From Bacteroidetes bacterium HGW-Bacteroidetes-12 (GTDB taxonomy: Bacteria > Bacteroidota > Bacteroidia > Flavobacteriales_E > Vicingaceae), in contig PHDR01000080.1 in NCBI GenBank assembly GCA_002841035.1, positions 1-9,373 on the forward strand: a DNA stretch of 9,373 bases. Direction: 5' to 3'. Position numbers and translations under genes: made by a program. This document shows positions 1-5,745 of this stretch, one piece after another. The notes below the pieces were generated by a model. The model worked only from the letters and a program-made list of their open reading frames with translations. It ran no database searches and was not told the origin of the DNA. Each line of letters begins with the position of its first letter. Position 1 is the first letter of the stretch.

Positions 1-100
1 ATATATGGCAGGGCATCGTTACGTAAGTTCAACAGAAGCTTATTTAGTGAACCAAACCGAAGATTTACAGAAAGATATTGACCAGTTCCATCCGTTTTAA
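1..100 (+). CDS. Tyrosine recombinase/integrase, C-terminal end only (cut by window edge)
   Basis: An open frame enters from the left edge (complete codons from base 2) and ends at TAA 98-100, giving 32 residues that include AGHRYVSSTEAY and end in DQFHPF. The GH motif followed nine residues later by Tyr is the spacing of the last catalytic His-region residue and the nucleophilic tyrosine in XerC/XerD-type recombinases, and the tail resembles integrases common in Bacteroidetes mobile elements. Such enzymes cut and rejoin DNA through a Tyr-3'-phosphate link to integrate or excise elements or to resolve chromosome dimers. Only the end of the catalytic domain is visible, so the element type, the N-terminal arm-binding domain and gene integrity cannot be judged. 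The next gene on the same strand starts 67 bases later. Family assignment is fairly sure; the specific role is unknown. Confidence 0.75.
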   Translation, partial: YMAGHRYVSSTEAYLVNQTEDLQKDIDQFHPF

Positions 101-114
101 AAGAAATACTAAAC

Positions 115-139
115 TTGATATCACAAATTGTGACATCAA
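115..139. repeat. 25-bp near-perfect palindrome, possible operator
   Basis: The left arm TTGATATCACAA (115-126) and the right arm TTGTGACATCAA (128-139) pair around a single central A at 127, with 11 of 12 positions complementary (mismatch 120/134). It lies between the recombinase stop and the ORF6N gene, 5 bases upstream of that gene's -7 element. A DNA-binding dimer site is a natural reading. It is less like a terminator because no T-run follows on either strand. Confidence 0.6.
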
Positions 140-144
140 ATTAT

Positions 145-152
145 TACTTTTG
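145..152 (+). promoter_or_regulatory. Bacteroidetes-type -7 element (TACTTTTG) of the ORF6N gene
   Basis: TACTTTTG matches the Bacteroidetes sigma-A -7 consensus TAnnTTTG exactly and sits 15 bases before the ATG at 168. No good -33 TTTG is found at the expected 17-23 base distance; the nearest TTG (128-130) is only 14 bases upstream and lies inside the palindrome. The implied leader is very short. This is a motif match only. Confidence 0.4.
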
Positions 153-167
153 ACAAATAAGAAAAAT

Positions 168-689
168 ATGAGCGAAAAATTAATCATACCAGACGAAGTA
201 GTTATTAGCAAGATTTATCATTTAAGAGACCTAAAAGTAATGTTAGATAGTGATTTAGCAGAACTTTACGGAGTTGAAACAAGAGTTTTAAATCAGCAAG
301 TCAAAAGAAATGAAGATAGATTCCCTGAAGATTTTATGTTCCAGTTGACCAAAGAAGAATGGGAGAATTTGAAGTCGCAAAATGCGACATCAAGTTGGGG
401 AGGAAGAAGAAAATTACCCTATGTATTTACTGAACATGGAGTATTGATGTTATCAAGCGTTTTGAATAGTAAAAAGGCTATTGCTGTCAATATCCAAATT
501 ATGAGAATCTTTACCAAATTACGTGAGATGATACTCACACATAAAGATTTATTAATAGAAATGGAAGAATTAAGAAAGAAAGTAGTTGGTCAGGATGATA
601 GAATTGAAATGATATATAAATATTTACTACAATTTATAAAAGAACAAGAAACGCCAAGAACTAAGATAGGTTTTAAGAAAGAAAACTAA
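168..689 (+). CDS. ORF6N domain-containing protein
   Basis: A 173-residue protein. Residues about 8-95 match the ORF6N domain (KilA-N associated): KIYHLRDLKVMLDSDLAELY, then a segment with VLNQQVKRN and RFPEDFMFQLT, then SWGGRRKLPYVFTEHGVLML. ORF6N is a small, probably DNA-binding domain first described in phage antirepressor-like proteins and frequent on Bacteroidetes mobile elements; its molecular role in bacteria is not settled. Residues about 108-160 are charged and helical (LREMILTHKDLLIEMEELRKK), which suggests a coiled-coil dimerisation region. I use the ATG at 168: the family-like sequence starts just after it, and a -7 element and palindrome lie directly in front. An upstream TTG at 78 would extend the frame through recombinase coding sequence and the palindrome and is unlikely. 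The gene is intact and follows the recombinase, as expected for a mobile-element regulator. Confidence 0.85.
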   Translation: MSEKLIIPDEVVISKIYHLRDLKVMLDSDLAELYGVETRVLNQQVKRNEDRFPEDFMFQLTKEEWENLKSQNATSSWGGRRKLPYVFTEHGVLMLSSVLNSKKAIAVNIQIMRIFTKLREMILTHKDLLIEMEELRKKVVGQDDRIEMIYKYLLQFIKEQETPRTKIGFKKEN

Positions 690-709
690 AAATCCCACCC
701 CCAACTCCT

Positions 710-736
710 CGCTGTCGCAAGCGTCCCGCTTGTGGT
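710..736 (+). repeat. REP-like palindrome, left copy
   Basis: It contains the hairpin CAAGCG-TCC-CGCTTG (718-732) preceded by CGCTGTCG and followed by TGGT. The reverse complement of this 27-base element recurs at 944-970 with a single base difference, so the two form an inverted pair around a degraded RAYT fragment. This is the layout of REP elements mobilised by REP-associated tyrosine transposases. Confidence 0.75.
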
Positions 737-764
737 AAATAAAAAAATTAATACATTTGCCAAG

Positions 765-932
765 ATGAGCAGAAACTATAAATTTAAAAATCCTGAAGGG
801 CTTTATTTTGTAAGTTTTGCAACGGTGTTTTAGTTAGATGTGTTTGTTAGAGAAGATTATTCAGATTGTATAGTAAAGAATTTAAATTATTGTGTGTCTA
901 AAAAAGGTTTTGTAACTTTATGCTTGATTTGA
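765..932 (+). pseudogene. Degraded REP-associated tyrosine transposase (RAYT, Y1/IS200-like), N-terminal fragment
   Basis: From the ATG at 765 the frame reads MSRNYKFKNPEGLYFVSFAT and stops at TAG 831-833. The same frame continues after it as LDVFVREDYSDCIVKNLNYC and then a Lys-Lys-Gly run. This follows the usual start of RAYT proteins (NYKF-NP-GLYFVSFATV-W-DVF-R). Inferred lesions: the TAG replaces a conserved Trp codon (TGG); an extra base near 913 breaks the frame, since the next frame restores Leu-Tyr-Ala (916-924) as in the family; TGA at 925-927 again stands where Trp is expected. The sequence ends before the HUH (His-x-His) motif and the catalytic tyrosine, so the catalytic half is gone. 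Intact RAYTs nick REP palindromes as single-stranded DNA and move them. Two REP-like elements flank this fragment in inverted orientation. It is a relic without activity. Confidence 0.75.
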
Positions 933-943
933 AAATAATAGAA

Positions 944-970
944 ACCACAAGCGGGACGCTTGCGGCAGCG
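944..970 (-). repeat. REP-like palindrome, right copy (inverted)
   Basis: It carries the hairpin CAAGCG-GGA-CGCTTG (948-962) and then CGGCAGCG. It is the reverse complement of 710-736 at 26 of 27 positions. With the left copy it bounds a 261-bp unit (710-970) containing the transposase relic. The following open frame has lost its start at this point, so this element probably marks the insertion or deletion boundary. Confidence 0.75.
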
Positions 971-1214
971 GGGAAATGAACCTCGATTTGGTTCTAATGA
1001 AAGTGTTACTTTTGATGAAGGAAAAAGGTTAATTAATGGAACTACTTCTATCATAACTGCCCCATTAAAAACTGGATTAGGTGGTTTTGCTGCAAAAAAA
1101 CTTATCAGCAAAGGTTTAGATAAACTAGACGATAAAAATAACACAAAAGAAAAGGGTAATTCAAAGAGTAACGACAAGTCCAAAAAAAGACCAGGAGGAA
1201 CACCTTCCTTTTAA
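960..1214 (+). pseudogene. 5'-truncated reading frame of unknown function (possible tail of a larger secreted or toxin-like protein)
   Basis: An open frame reaching TAA at 1212-1214 has no in-frame ATG; it enters from a TAG at 939-941 through the REP element, so the gene-derived part starts at about 972 (GNEPRFG). The visible sequence has a mixed polar start, a Gly/Ala/Lys segment (LKTGLGGFAAKKLISKGLDK) and a very charged tail rich in Lys, Asn, Asp and Ser ending GGTPSF. I do not recognise a family. The shape (a Gly-rich low-hydrophobicity segment, then a charged tail, followed 13 bases later by a small membrane protein gene) recalls the last part of a polymorphic toxin or Rhs-type protein next to an immunity gene, but this is inference from layout only. 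The left REP/RAYT unit has replaced the 5' part. Confidence 0.45.
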
Positions 1215-1227
1215 TTTATTATAATCA

Positions 1228-1437
1228 ATGAAATATATTATAGAAAACCCTATACTTTTTTTTCTTTCCTTATCTTCCATAGGAGGGGGTGCATATATAT
1301 TAATTACATTTGAAGATATAGATATAGACAACTTGGTAGGAGCTTCTGTAATTTTATTAGGAGGTTTGTCTATTTTTTGGTTTTCATTTATAAAAAAAAT
1401 ATTAAAAGACAAATCCCCCCCTCACTCCCGCAAGTAG
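1228..1437 (+). CDS. Small two-helix membrane protein, unknown function (possible immunity protein)
   Basis: A 69-residue frame from ATG 1228, 13 bases after the stop of the truncated upstream frame. Two hydrophobic segments are clear: residues about 9-27 (ILFFLSLSSIGGGAYILITF) and 36-55 (VGASVILLGGLSIFWFSF), joined by an acidic loop (EDIDIDN) and followed by KKILKDK. The positive C-terminal tail puts that end on the cytoplasmic side by the positive-inside rule, so both ends are probably inside. The last residues (SPPHSRK and the stop) are encoded by a C-rich repeat-like sequence shared with 690-721, so the natural C-terminus may have been altered. No known family is recognised. Small membrane proteins directly after a toxin-like tail can be immunity proteins; nothing here proves that. 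It may be an intact gene or the leftover of a damaged pair. Confidence 0.5.
   Translation: MKYIIENPILFFLSLSSIGGGAYILITFEDIDIDNLVGASVILLGGLSIFWFSFIKKILKDKSPPHSRK
1411..1434 (+). repeat. C-rich REP-associated sequence, partial copy
   Basis: AAATCCC-CCCC-ACTCC-CGCAAG here matches, with gaps, the sequence 690-721 that leads into the left REP-like hairpin. The second half of the hairpin is absent. It overlaps the last codons of the small membrane protein gene and supplies the codons just before its TAG stop. Confidence 0.4.
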
Positions 1438-1459
1438 AAAAATAACAAAATAGAGTGCT

Positions 1460-1490
1460 AGTTCGAGTTTAGCGCAGCGTAACTCGGGCT
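1460..1490. repeat. Palindromic repeat, second type (CGAGTT ... AACTCG)
   Basis: AGTTCGAGTT (1460-1469) pairs with AACTCGGGCT (1481-1490), with two G-T pairs, around the GC-rich centre TAGCGCAGCGT. It differs from the REP pair at 710/944. Read on the minus strand, it is followed by a T-rich stretch (about 1455 down to 1436), so it might also act as a weak end signal for transcription coming from rodA. Confidence 0.5.
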
Positions 1491-1502
1491 TACAGCAGCT
1501 AC

Positions 1503-1534
1503 TAACCTCCTAAACTTATAACCTCCTAAACTAA
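1503..1534. repeat. Tandem direct repeat, two 16-bp units
   Basis: TAACCTCCTAAACTTA (1503-1518) is followed at once by TAACCTCCTAAACTAA (1519-1534), 15 of 16 bases equal. A weaker TAACCC continues from 1532. It lies between two palindromic repeats in a 178-bp stretch (1438-1615) without a gene. Confidence 0.65.
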
Positions 1535-1540
1535 CCCTAG

Positions 1541-1595
1541 CCACTAATGCAAAGCTAAACTATCGTTTCAATGTAGTTTTAGAGCAAATTAGTGG
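1541..1595. repeat. Imperfect inverted repeat downstream of the HTH remnant
   Basis: CCACTAAT (1541-1548) and ATTAGTGG (1588-1595) are perfect complements. Closer to the centre AAACT (1557-1561) pairs with AGTTT (1575-1579), so the two 21-base arms form an interrupted stem around a 13-base loop. It lies just after the stop of the minus-strand HTH remnant and could be a transcript end structure or the end of a small repeat element. Confidence 0.45.
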
Positions 1596-1615
1596 AGTTT
1601 GGGTTTGTTGCACCC

Positions 1616-1861
1616 CTAAAAAGCCTCTAAAATCGTTTTTAAAGCACTTTTTTGTTTTTCGGAAAGTGCGTTCGCCTTTTGGTTAAAAAGAGCAGTTAAG
1701 GCATTTTTTGGGGCTTCTTTTTCTATTGCTGCCAAAAAATCTAAGCTTACGTTTAACACCTTACCTAGTTCAATAGCTGCTTCAAAAGAAGGAGCCGAAG
1801 AGCCGAGTTCCCACCTAGAAACATTCTTTAAATTTACTTTTAATGCGTTTGCTAAGTCCAA
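1616..1861 (-). pseudogene. 5'-truncated XRE-family helix-turn-helix regulator
   Basis: The frame reads KWTQLDLANALKVNLKNVSR followed by WELGSSAPSFEAAIELGKVLNVSLDFL, the HTH_3/XRE pattern: W-T-Q at the start of helix 2, a recognition-helix region, R-W-E, then P-S-x-E helix 4 and the L-x-V-S-x-D-x-L end. Helix 1 and the natural start are missing. Upstream in frame is TAA at 1876-1874, only three codons before WTQ, and the rodA stop is 7 bases before the Trp codon. The first possible start is TTG at 1861, which would lose part of helix 2; the ATG at 1871 is in another frame. The C-terminal part (SEKQKSALKTILEAF) is intact to TAG 1618-1616. XRE proteins repress phage, plasmid or toxin-antitoxin genes. 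I read this as a remnant left by recombination after rodA, though low-level translation from TTG by coupling to rodA is possible. Confidence 0.65.
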
Positions 1862-1876
1862 TTGTGTCCATTTTTA

Positions 1877-3409
1877 TTACCGCAACACAAACAGTCGTTC
1901 AGAATCTAGTTTTATAAAAATAAAAAGCAAAATAGTGAAAGACCATAACGAAGATCCTCCGTAGCTAATAAAAGGTAAGGGAATGCCAATAACAGGAATT
2001 AAACCTATTGTCATCCCTATATTTACAATAAAATGAATAAATAAAATTGAAGCAACTCCATATCCATAAATTCTGCTAAAAGTGGATCGTTGTTTTTCTG
2101 CAATAAAAATAATTCGTAAAAAAAGTGCCATATAAAGCAATATTACAAACGAAGTACCTAAAAACCCCCATTCCTCACCTATAGTACAGAAAATGAAATC
2201 GGTGCTTTGTTCGGGCACGAAATTAAATTTCGTTTGTGTTCCTTCTAAAAAACCTTTCCCAGTAAAACCACCTGAACCAATTGCAATCAATGATTGTTTA
2301 ATGTTCCATCCATTGCCTTGTTGCAACTCTTTTAAACTTTCTTTTTTTGTTTTTAAATCTGTTTTTATTACTAATTTTTGTTCTTGAGAGAATGTTTCAT
2401 CTTTCATCTTAAATTCAAGCATTTTTATTTGATTAATTAATTGGTCTTCTTCTCCAAGCAAAACGGTTATTCTAGTTCGTTGATGTTCTTTTAACACTTT
2501 GTTAAATGCAAAATCTATACTATAAATATAAGCACAAGAAACTACAAGAATGAAAATACCTAAATAATGACTTCCTTTATCTTTTAGTTTTTTATTTGTA
2601 ATTACAAAAAGGAAGATTGAAAATAATATTAGGGCTATTCCAAAGAAAATAAAACTATCTTTTATTTCATAATAAGTATTGAATACTAAGAATGAAATTG
2701 TTGCTAGTGTTGTAAAAACTGTTGTTTTTAAATCAAATTTAGTAGCAGCATAGAGCAACAAAAAGATGATAAAACCAAAAAGAATCATAGATGTAGCTCC
2801 GAAAACAAGAGTTAAGACAAACACTAAGATGGCAAGAACGCCCAAAAACAATATGTTTCCCGATAAACCTTCCCGATAGAGTAAAAATATAAATGCAGCA
2901 TAGGTAAGCGTTGAACCTGTATCGTTTTGCATCAAAATAAGTAGTGCTGGAATAGCTATAATAGTGGTAGCAATTACTTTTGTTTTAAATTCTTTAATTC
3001 TAATGTTGGGCATTGAAAGGTATTTTGCCAAGGCTAATACGGTGGCAAATTTGGCAAATTCGGCAGGTTGAATTTTTATGTTGCCAAATTCAAACCAAGA
3101 TGTTGCTCCATTTACTTTTACACCAAAAAGTAGCACCGCAATTAAAATTAAAATTAAAACACCATAAATAGGCAAGGCAAAAGAGGTAAAAAAAACTCCA
3201 TCTAATAATAAAATTATAAAAGCGATTACAAAAGCAAAAATTATCCAAATCAGTTGACTTCCGTAGCGTTGTGAAACATCAAAAATAGCACTATTTTCTT
3301 CGTTATAAACGGCTGCATAAATGCTTATCCAACCAATAAAAACTAAAGCTAAATAAATACCAATGATTATCCAATCAATATTAGTAAATATGCTGCGTTG
3401 ATTTCTCAT
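1877..3409 (-). CDS. rodA: RodA, SEDS-family peptidoglycan glycosyltransferase
   Basis: A multi-pass membrane enzyme that polymerises lipid II glycan strands for rod elongation together with PBP2. Family signatures: NGATSWFEFGNIKIQPAEFAK split at about residues 100-120 (the W-x-x-x-G-x-x-x-QPSE-like motif), QNDTGS 161-166, IAIGSGGFTGKGFLEGTQTK from 375, FVPEQSTDFIF 397-407 with the Asp at 404 aligned to the catalytic Asp of the SEDS family, GEEWGFLG 411-418 and FISYGGSS 480-487. At 510 aa it is far longer than E. coli RodA (370 aa). There is extra hydrophobic sequence at about 225-300, and a charged, probably coiled insertion at about 320-363 lies between QRTRITVLLGE and GNGWNIKQS, where E. 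coli has a short linker. The ATG overlaps the mrdA stop by 4 bases, implying translational coupling and a matched supply of the enzyme pair. The stop is followed directly by a broken HTH gene. Confidence 0.95.
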   Translation of the reverse strand: MRNQRSIFTNIDWIIIGIYLALVFIGWISIYAAVYNEENSAIFDVSQRYGSQLIWIIFAFVIAFIILLLDGVFFTSFALPIYGVLILILIAVLLFGVKVNGATSWFEFGNIKIQPAEFAKFATVLALAKYLSMPNIRIKEFKTKVIATTIIAIPALLILMQNDTGSTLTYAAFIFLLYREGLSGNILFLGVLAILVFVLTLVFGATSMILFGFIIFLLLYAATKFDLKTTVFTTLATISFLVFNTYYEIKDSFIFFGIALILFSIFLFVITNKKLKDKGSHYLGIFILVVSCAYIYSIDFAFNKVLKEHQRTRITVLLGEEDQLINQIKMLEFKMKDETFSQEQKLVIKTDLKTKKESLKELQQGNGWNIKQSLIAIGSGGFTGKGFLEGTQTKFNFVPEQSTDFIFCTIGEEWGFLGTSFVILLYMALFLRIIFIAEKQRSTFSRIYGYGVASILFIHFIVNIGMTIGLIPVIGIPLPFISYGGSSLWSFTILLFIFIKLDSERLFVLR

Positions 3410-5229
3410 TTTTTTGGTATAACATTCATCAAATTAGCTTCTAAAATTCGTTGTTCTTTGATTTTGTCAGAAATACTATCGGTTAGATATTTTTCCATCA
3501 TTAAACTAGCAATTGGAGCAGCCCAAGTGCCTCCGAAACCTGCGTTTTCAACATAAACGGCAATGGCTATTTTCGGATTATCTTTTGGTGCAAAAGCAAT
3601 AAAAACAGAGTGGTCCTCTCCATGCGGATTTTGGGCAGTACCTGTTTTTCCGCAAACCTCAATTCCATTTATTTTTGCTCTTCTTGCGGTGCCTCCAGCC
3701 TCTTGCACAACGCCATACATTCCTTCAATAATGGGTTCAAAATATTTTGCTTCAATATCAACATAATTTTTTTGTTTAAAAATAAGAGGTATACTCGGTT
3801 TATCGTCTATTTCTTTTAAAATATGCGGTTGATAATAATAGCCTCTATTGGCAATAATTGCAGCCAAATTTGCCATTTGAATTGGAATAACCCCCAATTC
3901 TCCTTGTCCAATACTCAATGAAAAAATAGTACTAAATGCCCATCTTCCTTCGCCATACCATTTGTTATAAAATTCAACACCAGGAACTAATCCATTTTTA
4001 ACACCGGGAATATCTGTTTGAAGTGTTCCTCCAAATCCAAATTTTTTCACTCGTTTATTCCATTCAGCTAACCCAATTTCACTATCCTTATAAATACTTT
4101 TCGCTTTATTTTGCTGAATTATTTTTTTAAAAACTTGAAAATAATAGGGGTTGCATGACATTTTAATTGATGATGCCACATCAGTTGCGGTTGGGTGGTT
4201 GTGACATCCTACCAAACTTTTTATGCAAGAAAACCCTGATTTTTCGTTAATTACTCCTTCTTGCATTCCAATTAAGGCTTGTATTGTTTTAAAAATTGAG
4301 CCAGGAGGATATTGAGCCATTGTTGCTCTGTTAAATAGCGGATTTAGACTATCTCTGCTTAAAACAGGGTAATTCTTTCTTACTGCTCTTCCAACAAGCA
4401 TATTTGGGTTATAAGAAGGGGAGGAAACTAAGCATAAAATTTCTCCTGTTGAGGGTTCAATAGCAACAATACTTCCTATTTTGTTTTGCATTAACAATTC
4501 TCCATAAGTTTGTAAGGTTATGTCTAATGAGATTTGTAGTCTTTCTCCAGATATAGATAATGTGTCTTCTTTGCCATTTAAGTAGCTTCCTTTTTCTCGG
4601 TTGTGAACATCCACTAACACTTTTTTTATGCCTCTTTTTCCTCTAAGTAATTCTTCGTAAGCCAACTCAACTCCACTTTTCCCTATGTAATCTCCTGATT
4701 TGTAGTAATTATCTTTTTCAATTATAGCTGGTGTTACTTCGCTGATATACCCTAAAATGTGGGCGGCATTTTTATTTTGATACGATCGCAATGTTCTGAG
4801 TTGAACAAAAAAACCAGGGAATTTATAGAGCTGATCTTGAATGTTTGCATAGGATTCTGTCGAAATTTCTTTTTCAAATACGGAAGGCTTGTAAGTAGAA
4901 TATTTTTTTATTTTTGTTAATCTTTCTATAAATTCTGCTTTAGTAATTTCAAATAACTTACAAAATTCATTGGTGTCAATCTCTTTTAATTGTTTGGGAA
5001 TAAGCATTAAATCATAAGCTGCTTCATTATAAACCAATAATTCCCCGTTTCTATCATAAACCAAACCTCTTGCTGGATATTTTGTAATTGTACGCAACAC
5101 ATTGCTATCTGAGTCTAATTTATATTTGTTATTAATCAATTGAATGTTAATCAAACGAATAATAAAAATTAGTCCGACAAAAAGAAAAATAGCTCCTATA
5201 ATAAATTTTCTATTGGTAAAATTGTTCAT
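3406..5229 (-). CDS. mrdA: Penicillin-binding protein 2 (elongation-specific DD-transpeptidase)
   Basis: A class B PBP of 607 aa that cross-links peptidoglycan peptides during cell elongation as partner of RodA. Order of parts: short cytoplasmic start, one membrane anchor at about 9-30 (FIIGAIFLFVGLIFIIRLI), pedestal/dimerisation domain at about 50-230 with ARGLVYDRNGELL, and the transpeptidase domain from about 250. The active-site motifs are complete: SxxK as SIFK 311-314 (nucleophile Ser311, preceded by YPPG), SxN as SCN 358-360 and KTG as KTGTAQ 528-533. The length is close to the E. coli protein (633 aa). A Cys-rich stretch (Cys335, Cys342, His343) precedes the SxN motif. The start overlaps the mreD stop by 4 bases (ATGA) and its stop overlaps the rodA start in the same way. 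Class B domain order and context separate it from the division protein FtsI. Confidence 0.95.
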   Translation of the reverse strand: MNNFTNRKFIIGAIFLFVGLIFIIRLINIQLINNKYKLDSDSNVLRTITKYPARGLVYDRNGELLVYNEAAYDLMLIPKQLKEIDTNEFCKLFEITKAEFIERLTKIKKYSTYKPSVFEKEISTESYANIQDQLYKFPGFFVQLRTLRSYQNKNAAHILGYISEVTPAIIEKDNYYKSGDYIGKSGVELAYEELLRGKRGIKKVLVDVHNREKGSYLNGKEDTLSISGERLQISLDITLQTYGELLMQNKIGSIVAIEPSTGEILCLVSSPSYNPNMLVGRAVRKNYPVLSRDSLNPLFNRATMAQYPPGSIFKTIQALIGMQEGVINEKSGFSCIKSLVGCHNHPTATDVASSIKMSCNPYYFQVFKKIIQQNKAKSIYKDSEIGLAEWNKRVKKFGFGGTLQTDIPGVKNGLVPGVEFYNKWYGEGRWAFSTIFSLSIGQGELGVIPIQMANLAAIIANRGYYYQPHILKEIDDKPSIPLIFKQKNYVDIEAKYFEPIIEGMYGVVQEAGGTARRAKINGIEVCGKTGTAQNPHGEDHSVFIAFAPKDNPKIAIAVYVENAGFGGTWAAPIASLMMEKYLTDSISDKIKEQRILEANLMNVIPKK

Positions 5230-5744
5230 CTTCTACTTGCTTTTTTGTAGTTAAATAATTGAACAATAAAAATCAATAATAGCGTAAAAATACAACTTAT
5301 GATTGCCCTTCCGAGTGTGGTGAAAAATTGAGAAAACTTAAATGATTCAATAGAAAAGAGAAACAAATGATGACTTAAAACTAAAATTGTACTATAAGTG
5401 GCAAACCATTGTATGCCCATTTCTTCTGCTAGTGGTTTAGATGAAACTTCATATCCATCGCATGGTTCAATAAGTTTTAAAACATAATTTCTTAAAAAAC
5501 CCATAAAAACAGTGGCTGATGTGTGCATTCCTGCTGTGCTGGAAAATGCGTCTATTGATAAACCAAGTATAAATGCTAGAATTAGAACTAAATATTTAGA
5601 GGTGTTAAAAGGCAATATTAAAATGAAAAGCACATAAATATAAGGGTTAATATAACCACTAAATTCAATATTGTTTAGCAGTAATCCTTGAGCTAATACT
5701 AATATTAAAAAATAAAAACTATATTTTATTCCGTCAATTAACAT
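5226..5744 (-). CDS. mreD: Rod shape-determining membrane protein MreD
   Basis: A hydrophobic protein of 172 aa with about five membrane segments (about 7-24, 32-48, 50-66, 115-132 and 145-165). GLLLNNIEFSGYINPYIYVL early on and GLSIDAFSSTAGMHTSATVF mid-protein match the pattern seen in Bacteroidetes MreD (N-P-Y-I-Y, G-x-x-x-D-x-F-x-x-x-x-G-x-H). MreD is an integral membrane component of the elongasome that binds MreC and balances its activation of PBP2/RodA; it has no known enzyme activity. It begins one base after the mreC stop and overlaps mrdA by 4 bases, so it is translated as part of a coupled block. The sequence alone would be a weak call; position between mreC and mrdA makes it firm. 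Confidence 0.9.
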   Translation of the reverse strand: MLIDGIKYSFYFLILVLAQGLLLNNIEFSGYINPYIYVLFILILPFNTSKYLVLILAFILGLSIDAFSSTAGMHTSATVFMGFLRNYVLKLIEPCDGYEVSSKPLAEEMGIQWFATYSTILVLSHHLFLFSIESFKFSQFFTTLGRAIISCIFTLLLIFIVQLFNYKKASRR

Positions 5745-5745
5745 T

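Noticed and set aside
115..139. Palindrome as a CRP or FNR site
   Set aside because: The half-sites TTGAT/ATCAA are 15 bases apart rather than the 4 of FNR, and the inner TCACA/TGTGA are in the opposite order to a CRP site.
78..167. Upstream TTG start that would lengthen the ORF6N protein by 30 residues
   Set aside because: The extension overlaps recombinase coding sequence and runs through the palindrome and the -7 element; family-like sequence begins only after ATG 168.
718..732. REP hairpin as an intrinsic terminator for the ORF6N gene
   Set aside because: The stem is followed by an A-rich stretch rather than a T-run on the plus strand, so termination is not supported, although a 3'-end stabilising role is possible.
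710..970. Inverted repeats here as a CRISPR array or as integron attachment sites
   Set aside because: There are only two copies, inverted, around a transposase relic, with no regular spacers and no attC-like core; REP/RAYT explains them better.
887..1412. Two minus-strand open frames (887-1183 and 1161-1412)
   Set aside because: They lie antisense to better-supported plus-strand frames, show no domain pattern and one covers a REP palindrome; they look like shadows.
1861..1871. ATG at 1871 (minus strand) as start of the HTH gene
   Set aside because: It is in a different frame from the HTH sequence and soon meets a stop, so it cannot encode the domain without a frameshift.
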